The notes beneath the pieces were generated by a model. It saw only the letters and a program-made list of their open reading frames with translations. It did no database searches and was not told the origin of the DNA. A stretch of DNA of 64,000 bases from Clostridioides difficile ATCC 9689 = DSM 1296 (GTDB lineage: Bacteria; Bacillota; Clostridia; Peptostreptococcales; Peptostreptococcaceae), in assembly GCF_001077535.1 (NCBI RefSeq), contig NZ_CP011968.1, positions 3,100,001 to 3,164,000 on the forward strand, written 5' to 3'. Position numbers and translations under genes: made by a program. This document shows, piece by piece, positions 9,137 through 20,400 of the stretch. The stretch's first letter is position 1. Every line of letters begins with the position of its first letter.

Positions 9137-11407
9137 TTACATACTTAATAAATCTTTTAATTTGTTTATAACTGAAGTAGCTATACCTTTACCAACTTGA
9201 ACTAAGTTTTCTCCATTATCTTTATCAAGAACTTTACTTATAGATACACTTTGATCTGAAGATAAAGAATCAGTAGCTAATACTATAGGTGCTGGAGATA
9301 CTAATTTATTTTTATCATTATCAGAACCAGTTAATACTTTACCATCTTTATCTACTGGCTTACCATCAGAATTAAGAGTTACACCAAAGTTTGCTGCAAC
9401 TGGAGCTGCTGCTAAAGCATCAACTAATTGATCTTCTTTAGTAGAACCATCTTTAGCTACAAAGAAATTAACTACTTTTTTATCATTATTTAAGTTATCT
9501 TGATAATAAGAAGATTCTTTTATAACTTTTGCATTAGTTGCTTGTCTATCATCTCCACTATATCTATCTGGAGATTTACCTGTAGCATCATCTATTGCAT
9601 TTTCAACATCTTTAGATACACTGTTTTCTCCACCTATTATATCAACTTGTGAATCATCTAAGAAATCTTTTACATCATCATTTATAGTTTTAGCTTTTCC
9701 ATCTACAACTACTATTGGTGTAGCATCACCATCAGCTAAATCCATTTTACCATTAGCATTTCTTAATTGAGATGCAACTGGAGCTATACTCATGGCATCT
9801 GCTAATCCTGTTCCTCCAACTACAAATGCTTTATCATTATCAAGACCTACTTCATCAGCTATTTTTAGAGAAGTTTCATATCTATCATCTCCTGCTAATC
9901 TTGTAACTTTAAGTCCCATATCTTTTAATTCATTTTCTACTTCTTTAGATATAGAATTAACTCCACCAGCTAAATAAACTTTCTTTGAAGTATTTATACC
10001 TGTTGTACTCTTTATATTCATAACTCTCTTTATTTCAGCTTTTACGCTTGAATCTAATTTATCTTTTGAAGTTAATAATAAAGGAGCTTTCTTTTCAGAA
10101 GCTAAAGGAGAAGCTACAAGTCCATCAACTATTGCATTTCCTCCAACCAATACTACATTATCAACTGAATCTCTAAATATAGCATTTTCATCATCAGAGT
10201 TATAATATTTTTGACTTAATGCTATTGCAGTTTCTATTCTATCTTCTCCTGCTACTTCTATAGCATTTGAATATCCATTATTATATGTTCTTAAATCATC
10301 CACATAATCTTTTAAGTCTTTCTTCTTATCTGACTTAAGAGTTAATTTAACTGGTGAATTTTCATCAGCAATTGAAGCCTTTGCAGCACTCTTAGTTGTA
10401 ACTCTTTTTCCTTCTGGATAAAGAACTACTTGATATTTTCCACTAACTTCTTCTATTAATCCATTAGTATCTGCTTCATCTCCATTTAATACTTTATAAA
10501 GAGTATTTAAATCAGTTTTATTAAATACATATTTTTTAGCTAAATCTTGTGCTGTTTTACTAGAACTAGCGTCAATATCTATTGTTTCTTCTTTAGCATT
10601 TATTATTCTAAGCTTTGTTATTACTGGTTGAACACTGGCACTTGGTGTTTTTTCAGCAAACTTAACAGTTGCTTTACTTCCAGGAACAACAGTAAGTTTA
10701 AGAGCTTTAGTTATATCTATAATATCACTGTCCCCTAATTTAACAATTTTTTCTGTAGACCCATCTTCAAATGTAAGCCCAGTTGAATAAGTTGTCTCAC
10801 CTGCTTTACCAAATTTAGTATCATTCATATCTGCTTTTATAGTAATCTTAACCGCAGTTTCAGATGAATCTGTATATGCTGTGTCAAAAATAGCTGACAT
10901 TGCAAGTTTTGTTCCTGCTGAATTTGTCTCAGTAGAACCACTAGCAGCTCCAGTATTTGTAACAACACCATCTGCTGAAGATGTTCCAGCAATTATAGCA
11001 TCTGCTGAAGCACCTGTTAAATCTTTCAATGCAACAAGTTTACTTGTAGTTATTTTATCCCCTTGACCTGGAGAAGTTATTAAGAAATCTACATAATCTC
11101 CATCACCTAAATTATCTAGTTTATTATCTACTTGTGTAAACAATAATTTACTTGCATCTGCTGCATTAAGCTCAGAACCTACTTTTATAGTAGATGCTAA
11201 AGTTCCCTCAAAGAAAACTTTAATTTCTGTTATACTTCCATCTAATATTCCTTTTTGTAATTGTTCAACAGCTTTCTTATACTTGCTTTGTACCACTGTA
11301 TATCCTTGATCACCAGTTTCAACTTTTGTATCATCTGCAAATACAGGTGCAGCCGAAGCTAAAACTGTTAAACCTGACATAGCTATTGCTATATTTTTCT
11401 TATTCAT
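9137..11407 (-). CDS. slpA: S-layer protein precursor SlpA
   Basis: The 756-residue precursor has a signal peptide ending VFA-DD (cleavage near residue 24), a variable low-molecular-weight subunit (about 25-340), the Cwp84 cleavage context KRVTTKS/AAKASI at about residues 340/341, and a conserved high-molecular-weight subunit (341-756) with three CWB2 modules (IEVAGEDRIETA, DGLVASPLAS, PLLLTS, VYLAGG and repeats). The two subunits re-associate to form the S-layer lattice. The mature N-terminus DDTKVETGDQGY and a C-terminus ending near KLKDLLSM are as I recall for the ribotype-027-like family, whereas residues about 130-260 look divergent. GGAGG precedes the ATG at 11407; tandem terminators follow. 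Confidence 0.96.
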   Translation of the reverse strand: MNKKNIAIAMSGLTVLASAAPVFADDTKVETGDQGYTVVQSKYKKAVEQLQKGILDGSITEIKVFFEGTLASTIKVGSELNAADASKLLFTQVDNKLDNLGDGDYVDFLITSPGQGDKITTSKLVALKDLTGASADAIIAGTSSADGVVTNTGAASGSTETNSAGTKLAMSAIFDTAYTDSSETAVKITIKADMNDTKFGKAGETTYSTGLTFEDGSTEKIVKLGDSDIIDITKALKLTVVPGSKATVKFAEKTPSASVQPVITKLRIINAKEETIDIDASSSKTAQDLAKKYVFNKTDLNTLYKVLNGDEADTNGLIEEVSGKYQVVLYPEGKRVTTKSAAKASIADENSPVKLTLKSDKKKDLKDYVDDLRTYNNGYSNAIEVAGEDRIETAIALSQKYYNSDDENAIFRDSVDNVVLVGGNAIVDGLVASPLASEKKAPLLLTSKDKLDSSVKAEIKRVMNIKSTTGINTSKKVYLAGGVNSISKEVENELKDMGLKVTRLAGDDRYETSLKIADEVGLDNDKAFVVGGTGLADAMSIAPVASQLRNANGKMDLADGDATPIVVVDGKAKTINDDVKDFLDDSQVDIIGGENSVSKDVENAIDDATGKSPDRYSGDDRQATNAKVIKESSYYQDNLNNDKKVVNFFVAKDGSTKEDQLVDALAAAPVAANFGVTLNSDGKPVDKDGKVLTGSDNDKNKLVSPAPIVLATDSLSSDQSVSISKVLDKDNGENLVQVGKGIATSVINKLKDLLSM

Positions 11408-11484
11408 TCCTTAAATTCCTCCCAACATTATATTAAAATTACATCTCTTATTATGTACATAGAATAATCATCCATATATTCCTA

Positions 11485-11496
11485 ATATTTCTCACA
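11485..11496 (-). repeat. Copy 3 of the TGTGRGAAATAC element (slpA 5-prime end)
   Basis: The minus strand reads TGTGAGAAATAT. It falls at the predicted transcription start of slpA, 6-8 bases after the -10 hexamer. Confidence 0.6.
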
Positions 11497-11501
11497 TCTC
11501 T

Positions 11502-11530
11502 ATAATAATCCATTTTTATTCTTTTTGCAA
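11502..11530 (-). promoter_or_regulatory. Putative sigma-A promoter of slpA
   Basis: On the minus strand TTGCAA (11530-11525), 17-base spacer, TATTAT (11507-11502). The implied start near 11495 gives a leader of about 90 bases. Spacing is ideal; no experimental start is known to me from the sequence alone. Confidence 0.65.
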
Positions 11531-11618
11531 GGCATTTTTTTGAAATTATTATTTTTCCCAAGCATATGAGTTTTTATACCCTTAAATTTCAATATTTAAT
11601 AACTTAAAAAATTTAATT

Positions 11619-13208
11619 TTACTTATTTAAAAATTCTTGAGTAGCATACACTTCTCCATTAGGCAATATATATAATCCAAACCCAGTATATACAAAATCA
11701 CTATTTAACATATTTTCATTATATTTATCTGACTTTTTCCAAACTGTAAATATTACATTTGCTAGTTCTCTAGCATCTTTTGTTGTATAAGTGCTCTTTG
11801 TAACAAGTGGTACAAAAGCTATATTTTCTTCACTTCTCAACCCATATCCAGTAAATACTTCAACAGATTTTTTACCATCTATTACATGTGAAAATTGGCC
11901 TTTATCTGCCATGTACTTAGACCAGGAATTAGAAAGCCCTTCTAAGTTTTTAGAAACTTGTAATGGCTCTTTACCTTTTTCTTTTCTATATGAATTTACC
12001 AAATTATACATTTCACTAGAAACCATTCTTTTAAACTCACTACTATTCATATCATTAGTCTTATATTCAAGTACATTTACTTCTACACTTATTGAGGTAG
12101 TCTTTCCACCAATATCAGTAGCTTTTATAGTAACTTTGTATTTACCAACCTTATCAGTATTGATATTTCCTATAAGCTCTGGTGTCAAATCGTTACCATT
12201 GCTATCCTTTGCTACTATATTAAGTTTACTTATATCAAACTTATCACCTTGATAAATATTTAAATTTCCAACAGTTATTGTTGGTGCACTTGCATCCAGT
12301 GATGATGCACTTAAACATTGTTCTAGTGTCTTTTCATCTATTCCTCCTAGTGCTGTGATTTTATCAGCACTTCTAAGTACAGACTTATCACTATTTCCAT
12401 CAACCAATACAATAGGTGCATTTTTAGCTATAGAAGAACCAGCAACTGCATCTACTAATTGATAACCTTTAGAAAGATAAAATTCTTTTGCTGAACTATA
12501 AAAATGTTTTATAACTTTTTTATTAGTCTCAAATCTATCTTCTCCAGCTAATCTAACTGCATTAGTTTTTTTAACTAAATCATTACTTATTATCTCCTCT
12601 GAACCAAGAGCATAGCATTGCACACCTTCTTTTTTCTCAAATGGAACATTTTTACCATTAGTTAAAATTATAGGTGCTCCATCTCTTGATGCTACTGATG
12701 ACGCACTCATAGCATCTGCTTCACCTGTATAACCATTAGTTATAAAAACCTTATCTATAGGTTTTATTGAAGCTATTTCTTTTGCTATAAGATAACTTGT
12801 TTCAATTCTATCATTACCACCTATTCTTTTAACTTCTATCCCTTTTTGCTTTAATTCATTTTCAACTGATTTTCCTATTGAATCTTCAGTTCCTATTATA
12901 TAAACCTTCTTTACATCTTTTAACATTTTTTCTGTGTCTGATGGTATACTGTTTCTTTGTGATAATAATATAGGTGCTTTAACTGTTCCTGCTAATCCAC
13001 TTGCACTTAATCCATCAGCTAGTGTATTATCTGTATTTACTAATACTACATTTTCATATGTTTGTTTCTGTGCAATTTTGGCAGCTGTCTCATATCTATC
13101 TTTCCCTTGTATCTTTTCTATACTTGAAAGTGCATTGATATTTGGTGCTCCTGCCATTATTAATGATATTGCCAATCCTATTGATAATACTCTCTTATTT
13201 ACCTTCAT
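11619..13208 (-). CDS. cwp12: Cell-wall protein Cwp12 (CWB2 x3 + Ig-like + CAP domain)
   Basis: The 529-residue protein has a signal peptide (MKVNKRVLSIGLAISLIMAG, cleaved near residue 27), three CWB2 modules at about 30-315 (RYETAAKIAQ, DGLSASGLAG, PILLSQ, VYIIGT), a bacterial Ig-like domain (about 325-400, ending TDIGGKTTSISVEVNV) and a C-terminal CAP/SCP domain (about 405-529; RKEKGKEPLQ, FSHVIDGKK, RSEENIAFV). CAP-domain function in clostridial wall proteins is unknown. ATG at 13208 follows GGAGG by 6 bases; a TTG one codon upstream is less likely. It is highly similar to the adjacent Cwp11. No terminator is obvious before the slpA promoter. Number assigned from remembered gene order. Confidence 0.85.
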   Translation of the reverse strand: MKVNKRVLSIGLAISLIMAGAPNINALSSIEKIQGKDRYETAAKIAQKQTYENVVLVNTDNTLADGLSASGLAGTVKAPILLSQRNSIPSDTEKMLKDVKKVYIIGTEDSIGKSVENELKQKGIEVKRIGGNDRIETSYLIAKEIASIKPIDKVFITNGYTGEADAMSASSVASRDGAPIILTNGKNVPFEKKEGVQCYALGSEEIISNDLVKKTNAVRLAGEDRFETNKKVIKHFYSSAKEFYLSKGYQLVDAVAGSSIAKNAPIVLVDGNSDKSVLRSADKITALGGIDEKTLEQCLSASSLDASAPTITVGNLNIYQGDKFDISKLNIVAKDSNGNDLTPELIGNINTDKVGKYKVTIKATDIGGKTTSISVEVNVLEYKTNDMNSSEFKRMVSSEMYNLVNSYRKEKGKEPLQVSKNLEGLSNSWSKYMADKGQFSHVIDGKKSVEVFTGYGLRSEENIAFVPLVTKSTYTTKDARELANVIFTVWKKSDKYNENMLNSDFVYTGFGLYILPNGEVYATQEFLNK

Positions 13209-13426
13209 CAAACTCCTCCTACTAATTTTTTTATATAATTCAGCTAATCATAAATTACATCCTCAGTAGTGATTCCCTCAAAATCTATAAACTACTAAAA
13301 CAAAAAACACCTAAAATACCATAACCTGTAAAGCAATAACAAAACAGATTACAAAAAGTACTTTAGATGTGATTTTCATTTTATAATATCAGTAAATTAA
13401 CAAAAAAACAAGATTTATGGAATTTT

Positions 13427-15022
13427 TTACAAGCTATCTTCATTTCCATTTAAAAACTCCTGAGTAGCATGCACTTGACCATCAGATAATATATAAAGCC
13501 CAAATCCAGTACTATAAAACTCATCACTAAGCATGTTTGCATTGTATTCTGGAGACTTCTTCCACACTTCAAATATAGCCTTTGCCAAGTCTTTTGCATC
13601 TTGTGTCGTTTGAACGTTCTTAGAATCTATATAAATATATGCTATATTTTCCTCACTTCTCATTCCAAATTCAGAAAATACTTGTGGAGCATTTTTTCCA
13701 TCTATATAATGTGCAAATACTTTTTTATCCATCATATACTTAGACCATGCATTTGCCATACCTTCTAGCCTACTAGACACTACCAAAGGCTCTTTGCCTT
13801 TTTCTTTTCTATAGGAATTGATTAAGTTATACATTTCAGTAGATACCATTTTTTTAAATTCTGGGCTGTTGTAATCATGAGATTTGTCATCCAACACTTT
13901 TATTTCTACTCTTTTTCCTGTACTTTTTCCCCATTCGTCTGTAGCTTTTAATGTCAATATGTATGTACCTACTCTATTTGTATCTATAAACCCATCAACT
14001 TCTATTGGTAATACCTTCCCAGTGTTATCTTTAGCTACTATATTTAACTTGCCAGTGTCAAACTTTTCACCCTTATATACCTCTGTACTTCCAACTGTAA
14101 TTGTTGGGGGTTGTCCATTTGACTTTGAAGCACTTATACATTGTTGTATTACCTTCTCATCTATTTCACCTACAGAGGTTATATTCTTAGCTCCTTCTAA
14201 TACAGTTTTATCGCTTCCATCATTTACTAGTACCATTGGAGAGTTTTTAGTAAGTGGTGCGGCTGCTATTGCATCTACTAATTGGTATCCATCTGATACA
14301 TAGAATCCATCTGCACTATTAAAAAAGTAGTCTATTACGTTTTTGTTAGTTTCAAATCGGTCAGTTCCTTCTATTCTTACTGAGTTTGTATTTTTAACTA
14401 GAAGATTACTCATTATCTCCTCTGAACCTATACAATATGATTGAATATTTTTTACATCAAAAGGCACACTCTTTCCATCTGTAAGTATGATTGGAGCTCC
14501 ATCTCTAGTAGCTACTGATGATACACTCATTGCATCTGCTTCTCCACTATATGCATTAGTTAATAGTACTTTATCCACTTTTTTTATAGTTGCTATTTCT
14601 TTAGCTATTAAATAGCTTGTTTTTAGTCTATCTTCTCCACCAATTCTTTTGACTTCTATATTTTTAGAATCTAGTTCTTTTTCTACTGATTTACTTATAG
14701 TATCTTCTGTACCTATTATATATGCTTTTTTGATATTTTTTAGACATCTATTTGTGTCTGCTGGTATCTTATTTTGTTGTGTAAATAGTATTGGAGCTTT
14801 TGTAGCTCCCGATAATCCACTTGCACTTAATCCGTCTGCAAGTGATTTTTCTGTATTTACTAAAATTACTGTTTCATAAGTCTGTTTATCAGCTATCTTT
14901 GCTGCTGTTTCATATCTATCTTTACCGTATATTTTTTCTACTACTGATGATGCATTTACACTTTTGAAGTTTACTAAGATTAATGATACTGCTAGACCTA
15001 ATGATAATATTTTTTTGTTCAT
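13427..15022 (-). CDS. cwp11: Cell-wall protein Cwp11 (CWB2 x3 + Ig-like + CAP domain)
   Basis: This 531-residue protein has the same architecture as Cwp12 and appears to be its tandem duplicate: signal peptide, three CWB2 modules (RYETAAKIAD, DGLSASGLSG, PILFTQ, AYIIGT), an Ig-like domain (TDEWGKSTGKRVEIKV) and a CAP domain (RKEKGKEPLV, FAHYIDGKN, RSEENIAYI). The likely start is the ATG at 15022 (MNKKILSLGL), 8 bases after GGGGG; longer upstream versions lack a ribosome site and would disrupt the signal peptide. Number assigned from remembered gene order. Confidence 0.85.
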   Translation of the reverse strand: MNKKILSLGLAVSLILVNFKSVNASSVVEKIYGKDRYETAAKIADKQTYETVILVNTEKSLADGLSASGLSGATKAPILFTQQNKIPADTNRCLKNIKKAYIIGTEDTISKSVEKELDSKNIEVKRIGGEDRLKTSYLIAKEIATIKKVDKVLLTNAYSGEADAMSVSSVATRDGAPIILTDGKSVPFDVKNIQSYCIGSEEIMSNLLVKNTNSVRIEGTDRFETNKNVIDYFFNSADGFYVSDGYQLVDAIAAAPLTKNSPMVLVNDGSDKTVLEGAKNITSVGEIDEKVIQQCISASKSNGQPPTITVGSTEVYKGEKFDTGKLNIVAKDNTGKVLPIEVDGFIDTNRVGTYILTLKATDEWGKSTGKRVEIKVLDDKSHDYNSPEFKKMVSTEMYNLINSYRKEKGKEPLVVSSRLEGMANAWSKYMMDKKVFAHYIDGKNAPQVFSEFGMRSEENIAYIYIDSKNVQTTQDAKDLAKAIFEVWKKSPEYNANMLSDEFYSTGFGLYILSDGQVHATQEFLNGNEDSL

Positions 15023-15325
15023 TTTCATATCCCCCTGATGATTTTTATATTTTATATTTATATTGTAATTATTTTCCATTTATTTTCTCTTTATTTTCCA
15101 TATATTATAGAGTATATATGATATGAATATATCTCGTCTATATATTAGTGTTTTATTTTATTAAATTTAAAAAATTATTTTTAACTTCTTTATTAAACAT
15201 ATTCAAAATTGAATTTATATTTATATATATAAAAGATATCTGCTTTATTTAAAATTAAACTTAATATAGCTCAAATTATTATACATTTTAACCTCAATAT
15301 TATTAGATTGTTAAGATAATGAAAA

Positions 15326-15380
15326 TAAAATAAGAATGCATTTAAATATATAACTTTATATCTAAATACATTCTTATTTT
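15326..15380 (-). terminator. Terminator of cwp10
   Basis: AAAATAAGAATGCATTTA and its near-complement TAAATACATTCTTATTTT form a long stem just downstream of the cwp10 stop. The rest of the 15023-15395 gap is AT-rich sequence that must hold the cwp11 promoter; I see no ORF in it. Confidence 0.75.
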
Positions 15381-15395
15381 CTATTTACTTAATAT

Positions 15396-17276
15396 TTATT
15401 TTTCAATTAAACTCTTAATCTTGTCTATTACAGATGAGGCTATTCCTCCACCTACTTCAAACAACTTTGATGAATTTTTACCTTTTAATGACGATTCTTG
15501 TGATTTATCTAACGTATTTGTAGCAAGTATAACTGGTGAATTGTTTTTAGCTGCTAATGGTCCAACTGCTAAAGCATCTATAAGTTTATCTTGATTTGCA
15601 ACTACAACTCCATCTAGCTTAGATTGAGAGTAGAATTTATCTATTACTTTGGCATTCGTCTCTTGTCTAGTTTGACCTGCCACCCTATTGTTTGATATAT
15701 CTTTGTTTGCTATTTTTCCAACTTGTTCAATAGCCTTGTTAGATATTTTTTCTACTCCACCAATAAAATATATATTTGACACCTTATTTGATTTAATAAA
15801 TTGTTCAGCTTCATTATCTACACCATCTTTTTGTGTAAGTACTATTGGAGTTTTTTCTTTACCAGCCAGTGATGCTATTGATAATGAATCAGCTTCTCCA
15901 TTTCCTGCTCCTATATACAACTTGCTTACATTATTCGTCTTATCTATTTCTTTTGCTATATTAATAGAAGTTTGATATCTTGTATCTCCACCTATTCTTT
16001 GTACTGATATTTTTGAATTTACAGCTTTGATAGCTTCAACAACTGAATTTGGCATTGAGTTGTTTCCACCTATCACAATTACTTTTGATGGATTTAGCCT
16101 TTTCAATTCTTCTACAGTTTTTTGAGGAAGCTTTTCATTTGATGATAAAAGAATTGGTGAGTTTTTTACACTAGCAAGTGGTGTAGCTGTAAGCCCATCC
16201 ACCATACTTTTATCTTCTCCATTTACTATTACAACTGTATCTGATTTTGTCCAACCACTTTGAGATATTTTGATAGCTGTCTCAAATCTATCAGCACCTT
16301 TTAATTTTTTGACTGTGACATTAGATGTAGAATCACTTGAATTTCCTCCTCCAGAGCTTCCACCACTAGATGAGCCGCCTGAATTACTTCCTCCGCCATT
16401 ATTTCCACCATTGCCATTATCTGGTGGTAATTCATCCGGTTTTGATAATTCATTTTCAACTATGTATTCTAAACTTTTTGGAAGTGTAACTTCAACATAT
16501 TTGTTTATTGTAGCTTTTCTTCCCTTAGTTGTTTTTTGTGCTAATCCAAGTTTTAATATTACATTTGAACCACTTTCTTGTGTTTCTTTACTAACAATAG
16601 AATAGTTTATCCTAATATTGTTTAATAAATATTCAAGTGCTTCACTTTTCTCTACCTTATACTTTTCAGGGTCGTTTTTACTAGAACCAGTTCCACCAAT
16701 CGGTTTTACTTCACTCTCATTAATAAGGGTAAATATTAATCCTTCATCAGAGCTTATATTTTCATAATCCAATGTTTTGTTGTTATATGTTACAATTTTT
16801 AAAGCTGGTTTATCGCTTGTTCCTTTTCCTAAAACTTTATAGTCAGCATTTGAGTTACTGCCAGATTTTTTTATAGATATTCTTCCTATATTCAATCTAT
16901 TTCCGTCTAGTAAATCTTCATTTGATGTAACATATATATCTAATGTAGTTGTATTACTTGATTTGTTGTATTCTGCTCTACAAGTAGCATTTGCATTTCC
17001 ACTTTTTATCTGAGATTTTATATTATCAGACCAAGTAATCTTTTCTTTCTGCTCATTATCTACTACTTCAACCTCACCTTGTACTTTTATACTGGCTTGA
17101 AATGAATATACTATGTTTTCTACTGAGTCCACAGATATATCTATAGTATTTACTTTCTCATACGTTTTTGTTCCTTGTAAAACTGGAGCTGCATATGCAC
17201 ATGTAGCACTACCAGTTACAGCTACTGCCATAGTTGATACTGCTATAGTTCTTATAAAAGATTTTCTTTTACTCAT
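15396..17276 (-). CDS. cwp10: Cell-wall protein Cwp10
   Basis: The 626-residue protein has a signal peptide (MSKRKSFIRTIAVSTMAVAV to about AYA), an N-terminal region of unassigned fold (about 30-280), a Gly/Ser/Asn-rich flexible linker (about 290-320, runs such as GNGGNNGGGSNSGG), then three C-terminal CWB2 modules (about 325-626; RFETAIKIS, DGLTATPLAS, PILLSS, VIVIGG). The Gly/Ser linker separating functional and anchoring halves is unusual within this locus. ATG at 17276 follows GGACGGG. A hairpin lies in the leader. It is downstream of the riboswitch-controlled 1987-residue gene, so readthrough into it is possible. Number assigned from remembered gene order. Confidence 0.85.
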   Translation of the reverse strand: MSKRKSFIRTIAVSTMAVAVTGSATCAYAAPVLQGTKTYEKVNTIDISVDSVENIVYSFQASIKVQGEVEVVDNEQKEKITWSDNIKSQIKSGNANATCRAEYNKSSNTTTLDIYVTSNEDLLDGNRLNIGRISIKKSGSNSNADYKVLGKGTSDKPALKIVTYNNKTLDYENISSDEGLIFTLINESEVKPIGGTGSSKNDPEKYKVEKSEALEYLLNNIRINYSIVSKETQESGSNVILKLGLAQKTTKGRKATINKYVEVTLPKSLEYIVENELSKPDELPPDNGNGGNNGGGSNSGGSSSGGSSGGGNSSDSTSNVTVKKLKGADRFETAIKISQSGWTKSDTVVIVNGEDKSMVDGLTATPLASVKNSPILLSSNEKLPQKTVEELKRLNPSKVIVIGGNNSMPNSVVEAIKAVNSKISVQRIGGDTRYQTSINIAKEIDKTNNVSKLYIGAGNGEADSLSIASLAGKEKTPIVLTQKDGVDNEAEQFIKSNKVSNIYFIGGVEKISNKAIEQVGKIANKDISNNRVAGQTRQETNAKVIDKFYSQSKLDGVVVANQDKLIDALAVGPLAAKNNSPVILATNTLDKSQESSLKGKNSSKLFEVGGGIASSVIDKIKSLIEK

Positions 17277-17304
17277 TAACACCCGTCCTTATCTATCATT
17301 AACT

Positions 17305-17330
17305 AAGTGGATAAATTTACTTATCCACCT
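17305..17330. other. Hairpin in the cwp10 leader
   Basis: GTGGATAA and TTATCCAC form an 8-bp stem with a 6-base loop about 30 bases upstream of the cwp10 start. On the minus strand it lacks a clear U-tract, so it may be a weak terminator of the upstream gene or a leader structure. Confidence 0.4.
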
Positions 17331-17485
17331 AGCTTTTATATTTAATTTATAAATTACCCTAAACTTATAGTTACATTTATATACTTTACTTTTAATATCT
17401 ACTATTTTAAAACTATTCTAGTACCTAATCTTATTAGATATACAATGTTAGTGTTAGTATTTTTACGTTTTTAGAGTTCCACCTA

Positions 17486-20400
17486 CTATTTATCTCTAAC
17501 AATATTACCCTTTACTTTATTGCTTACAGTTATAACCTTCTTATTACTGATATCAATAGAATTTCTTGTAGCTTTTCTAGCTTTACTATTACTATCAGTA
17601 AGACTTATTGTCTTTAACTCATCATAATTCTTAGCTCCTACAGGTACATACATTGTATCACTTACAAATCTTTGACCTACTGGAGTATCTCCTTGAAGGT
17701 CATTGTATCTATATAGTTCAGCCTTAACCTTATCACTTAAAGAATCAAAGTTTTCTTTTGGCATATAGTAAACCCATGTACCTTTACTGATTTCACCTAG
17801 TTCACCTTTTTCTGGAACTTCTGCAAATAAAAGCGCTTCTCCAGATATAGTCTTATTGTTTTTATCTATAAGTAGTGGTAAATTAAATGCTGGATTTCCA
17901 CTGTATTCACCTGTAATAACTATTGAACCCGCTGGAATCTTACCTGTTTCATCTTCACTTGTGCTAGAGTCATCACTTTGATATACATAATCTTCTGCTA
18001 ATTTTCCAATTCCATTAGTACGAGTTTCGTCTGCATTATTCATTGTGCCAATTTCTATATTATCACCTGGAGGTCCTATTATATCTAATTCTGCAACTTC
18101 TATATTAGACTTATTATTTGAGATTAGTTTTACATATCTAGCTTGGTATGTCCAAAGTTTACCATCTTTATTAAATGTAACTCTAGCTTCATTATCTTGG
18201 TCTTTTCCTCCACCAACTAAATCTTGTCCATATTCAAAAGTTCCTTGACTTACATCTTCCCAGTTCTTTTTATCATTACTTACTTGTATTTTGTAATTAG
18301 TTAAAGGATTGTATGTTGTGCTAGTATTTTTTCTAAAGTTAAATAATCCTTTTAATGAGAACTTCCTAGCTTCTGCCTCTGGTTTTGTATATTTTAGTCC
18401 TACTATAGGTAATGTTTCTTTCATGTCTACCATTATATATGGATTTTCTTCTACATTTATATCAGGGTCTTTTTGAGGGTCTTTGTTCCACTCTGCTTTA
18501 CTTATTATCTTTCCTTTATATGTAGTACTTGCATCATTATCTTTTATATTATCAATTTCAGGATTTTGTAATGGTCCATGTGAGTCATTTTCAGTTCTAA
18601 CATCACCGTCAGAAACAGTATTTGTTATGAATGACCATGCTGATTTATTTATTTTCCCTTCATCTGATAATTTTACAGTACCAACTTCAAATTCTTCTGT
18701 TGGATTTAGGTGATAATCATATGCAACTACCTTATATGTAAATGCTCTGTTATTAAGAGGAGATATATTATCAGTAAATTTAGTCTTACTATTTCCTTTT
18801 GCATCCACAAATCCAACTGTTCTGTATTTTACCTGTGTTCCATTTTCACCATCTAAATAATTTCCATCACTTCTTATTATTTCGTATCCTAGTATCTTAT
18901 CTTTATCCTTATCTACATCTAGGTCTATAGATATTTTATTAGATTTAACTAGAGAACCACTTTGTATTCCATCAGAAAAACTAGCACTTACTTTAGTATC
19001 TTTTGCCATACTAGCTATATTTTCATTTAAAATCTTTCTTCTAGCTTCGTCATTTACATATTGTATCTTTCTTGATTCTTTTTCGTAGTTCTTACTATCC
19101 ATTATACTGTTTAATTCTGGTGTAATTTCTACTCCCCATGCCTTAAAGTAATCTCTTAAATCTTTTTCAACAACACTTGATGCCATTGCTACTAGCATTT
19201 GGTCTTTTGGTAAACTATTAATTGGGTCACTACTTGAAAGTGCTCTGTATTTTCTTGAAATCTTTGCATAGAATGTATCATTACTTAAATCAGCATCTGA
19301 GTTATTCTTTAACATTGAACCCGTAAAATCATCATCATAAGCTAGATGTAATTGCCATAACATTCCAAGCCTTTCAAATACATTGCTTGGTATACCTAAG
19401 CTATTTGAAGTTACATGCTCATATATCTTATCCATTGTTGAACCTTCAAGTCTTGAATGTGTCTTATCATCAAAGGTCTGAGCAAGTAAAGCAAGTACAT
19501 TGTTACTAGTTTCGCTATATGTCATCTTTCCAATATCTGTAACATGTCCTATCTCATGACCTATTCCCCATCCAAATAAGTTTCCTCCTGTAGCTTTTCC
19601 ACTATCATCTATTTGGAAAGGTACTCCATTCATAAGCCCTGGAACTGAACCATATTCTACTCCTACATGTAATCCAGAAGCATACATAAATGCTCCAATA
19701 AACATTCTTTGGTATTTTATGTTCATACGAGATTTTGGAGCCATATCATTTTTAGTTAAGTTAAATTCATTATCATCTACAGTTCCATTACCATCTAAAT
19801 CTTGTGTTTTAAATACTCCTCTTTCTGAGTAAACTAAATCCATTATTTGTTCCCATGCAAGCATACTATTATATAATCTATCTACTTGTGTATTTAAATC
19901 AGCATTTCCTTTTGATATCCCTTGATATACAGCTGTTGCAGGAACATTTAATGTTACTTTATCACTTTCAATATCTGTAGTGTTTAACACACCAGTTTTT
20001 TCTGAATATCCATATGAATTACCAACATTTGTTCCTGGATAATATGGTTCTCCTTTTACAGCATCTTTATATTTAGCTAATTCTTCTATATATGCTTTTA
20101 TCTTTTTCTTAGATTCAGAAACTCCCGCAGGACTCTTATCATTTATTGTTCCATTTAGATTAAGATGTGGTATCTTAGTAGCTCCTGCTACACGTACTTT
20201 TATATCTCCTCCACTTGGAGTATCTTCAGCGTATCTTATGTATAAACTTCCTCCACATTCTATATCTAAACTATGAAGTTTGCTTAATTGAATTACATTT
20301 TTTCCAGTGTTAAGATTTATTTCTCCACTCTTATATGCACCAGATTCTCCATAGTACTGTGTATATATCAACTTAGGAGTTTTTCCACTTTTACTTCCAA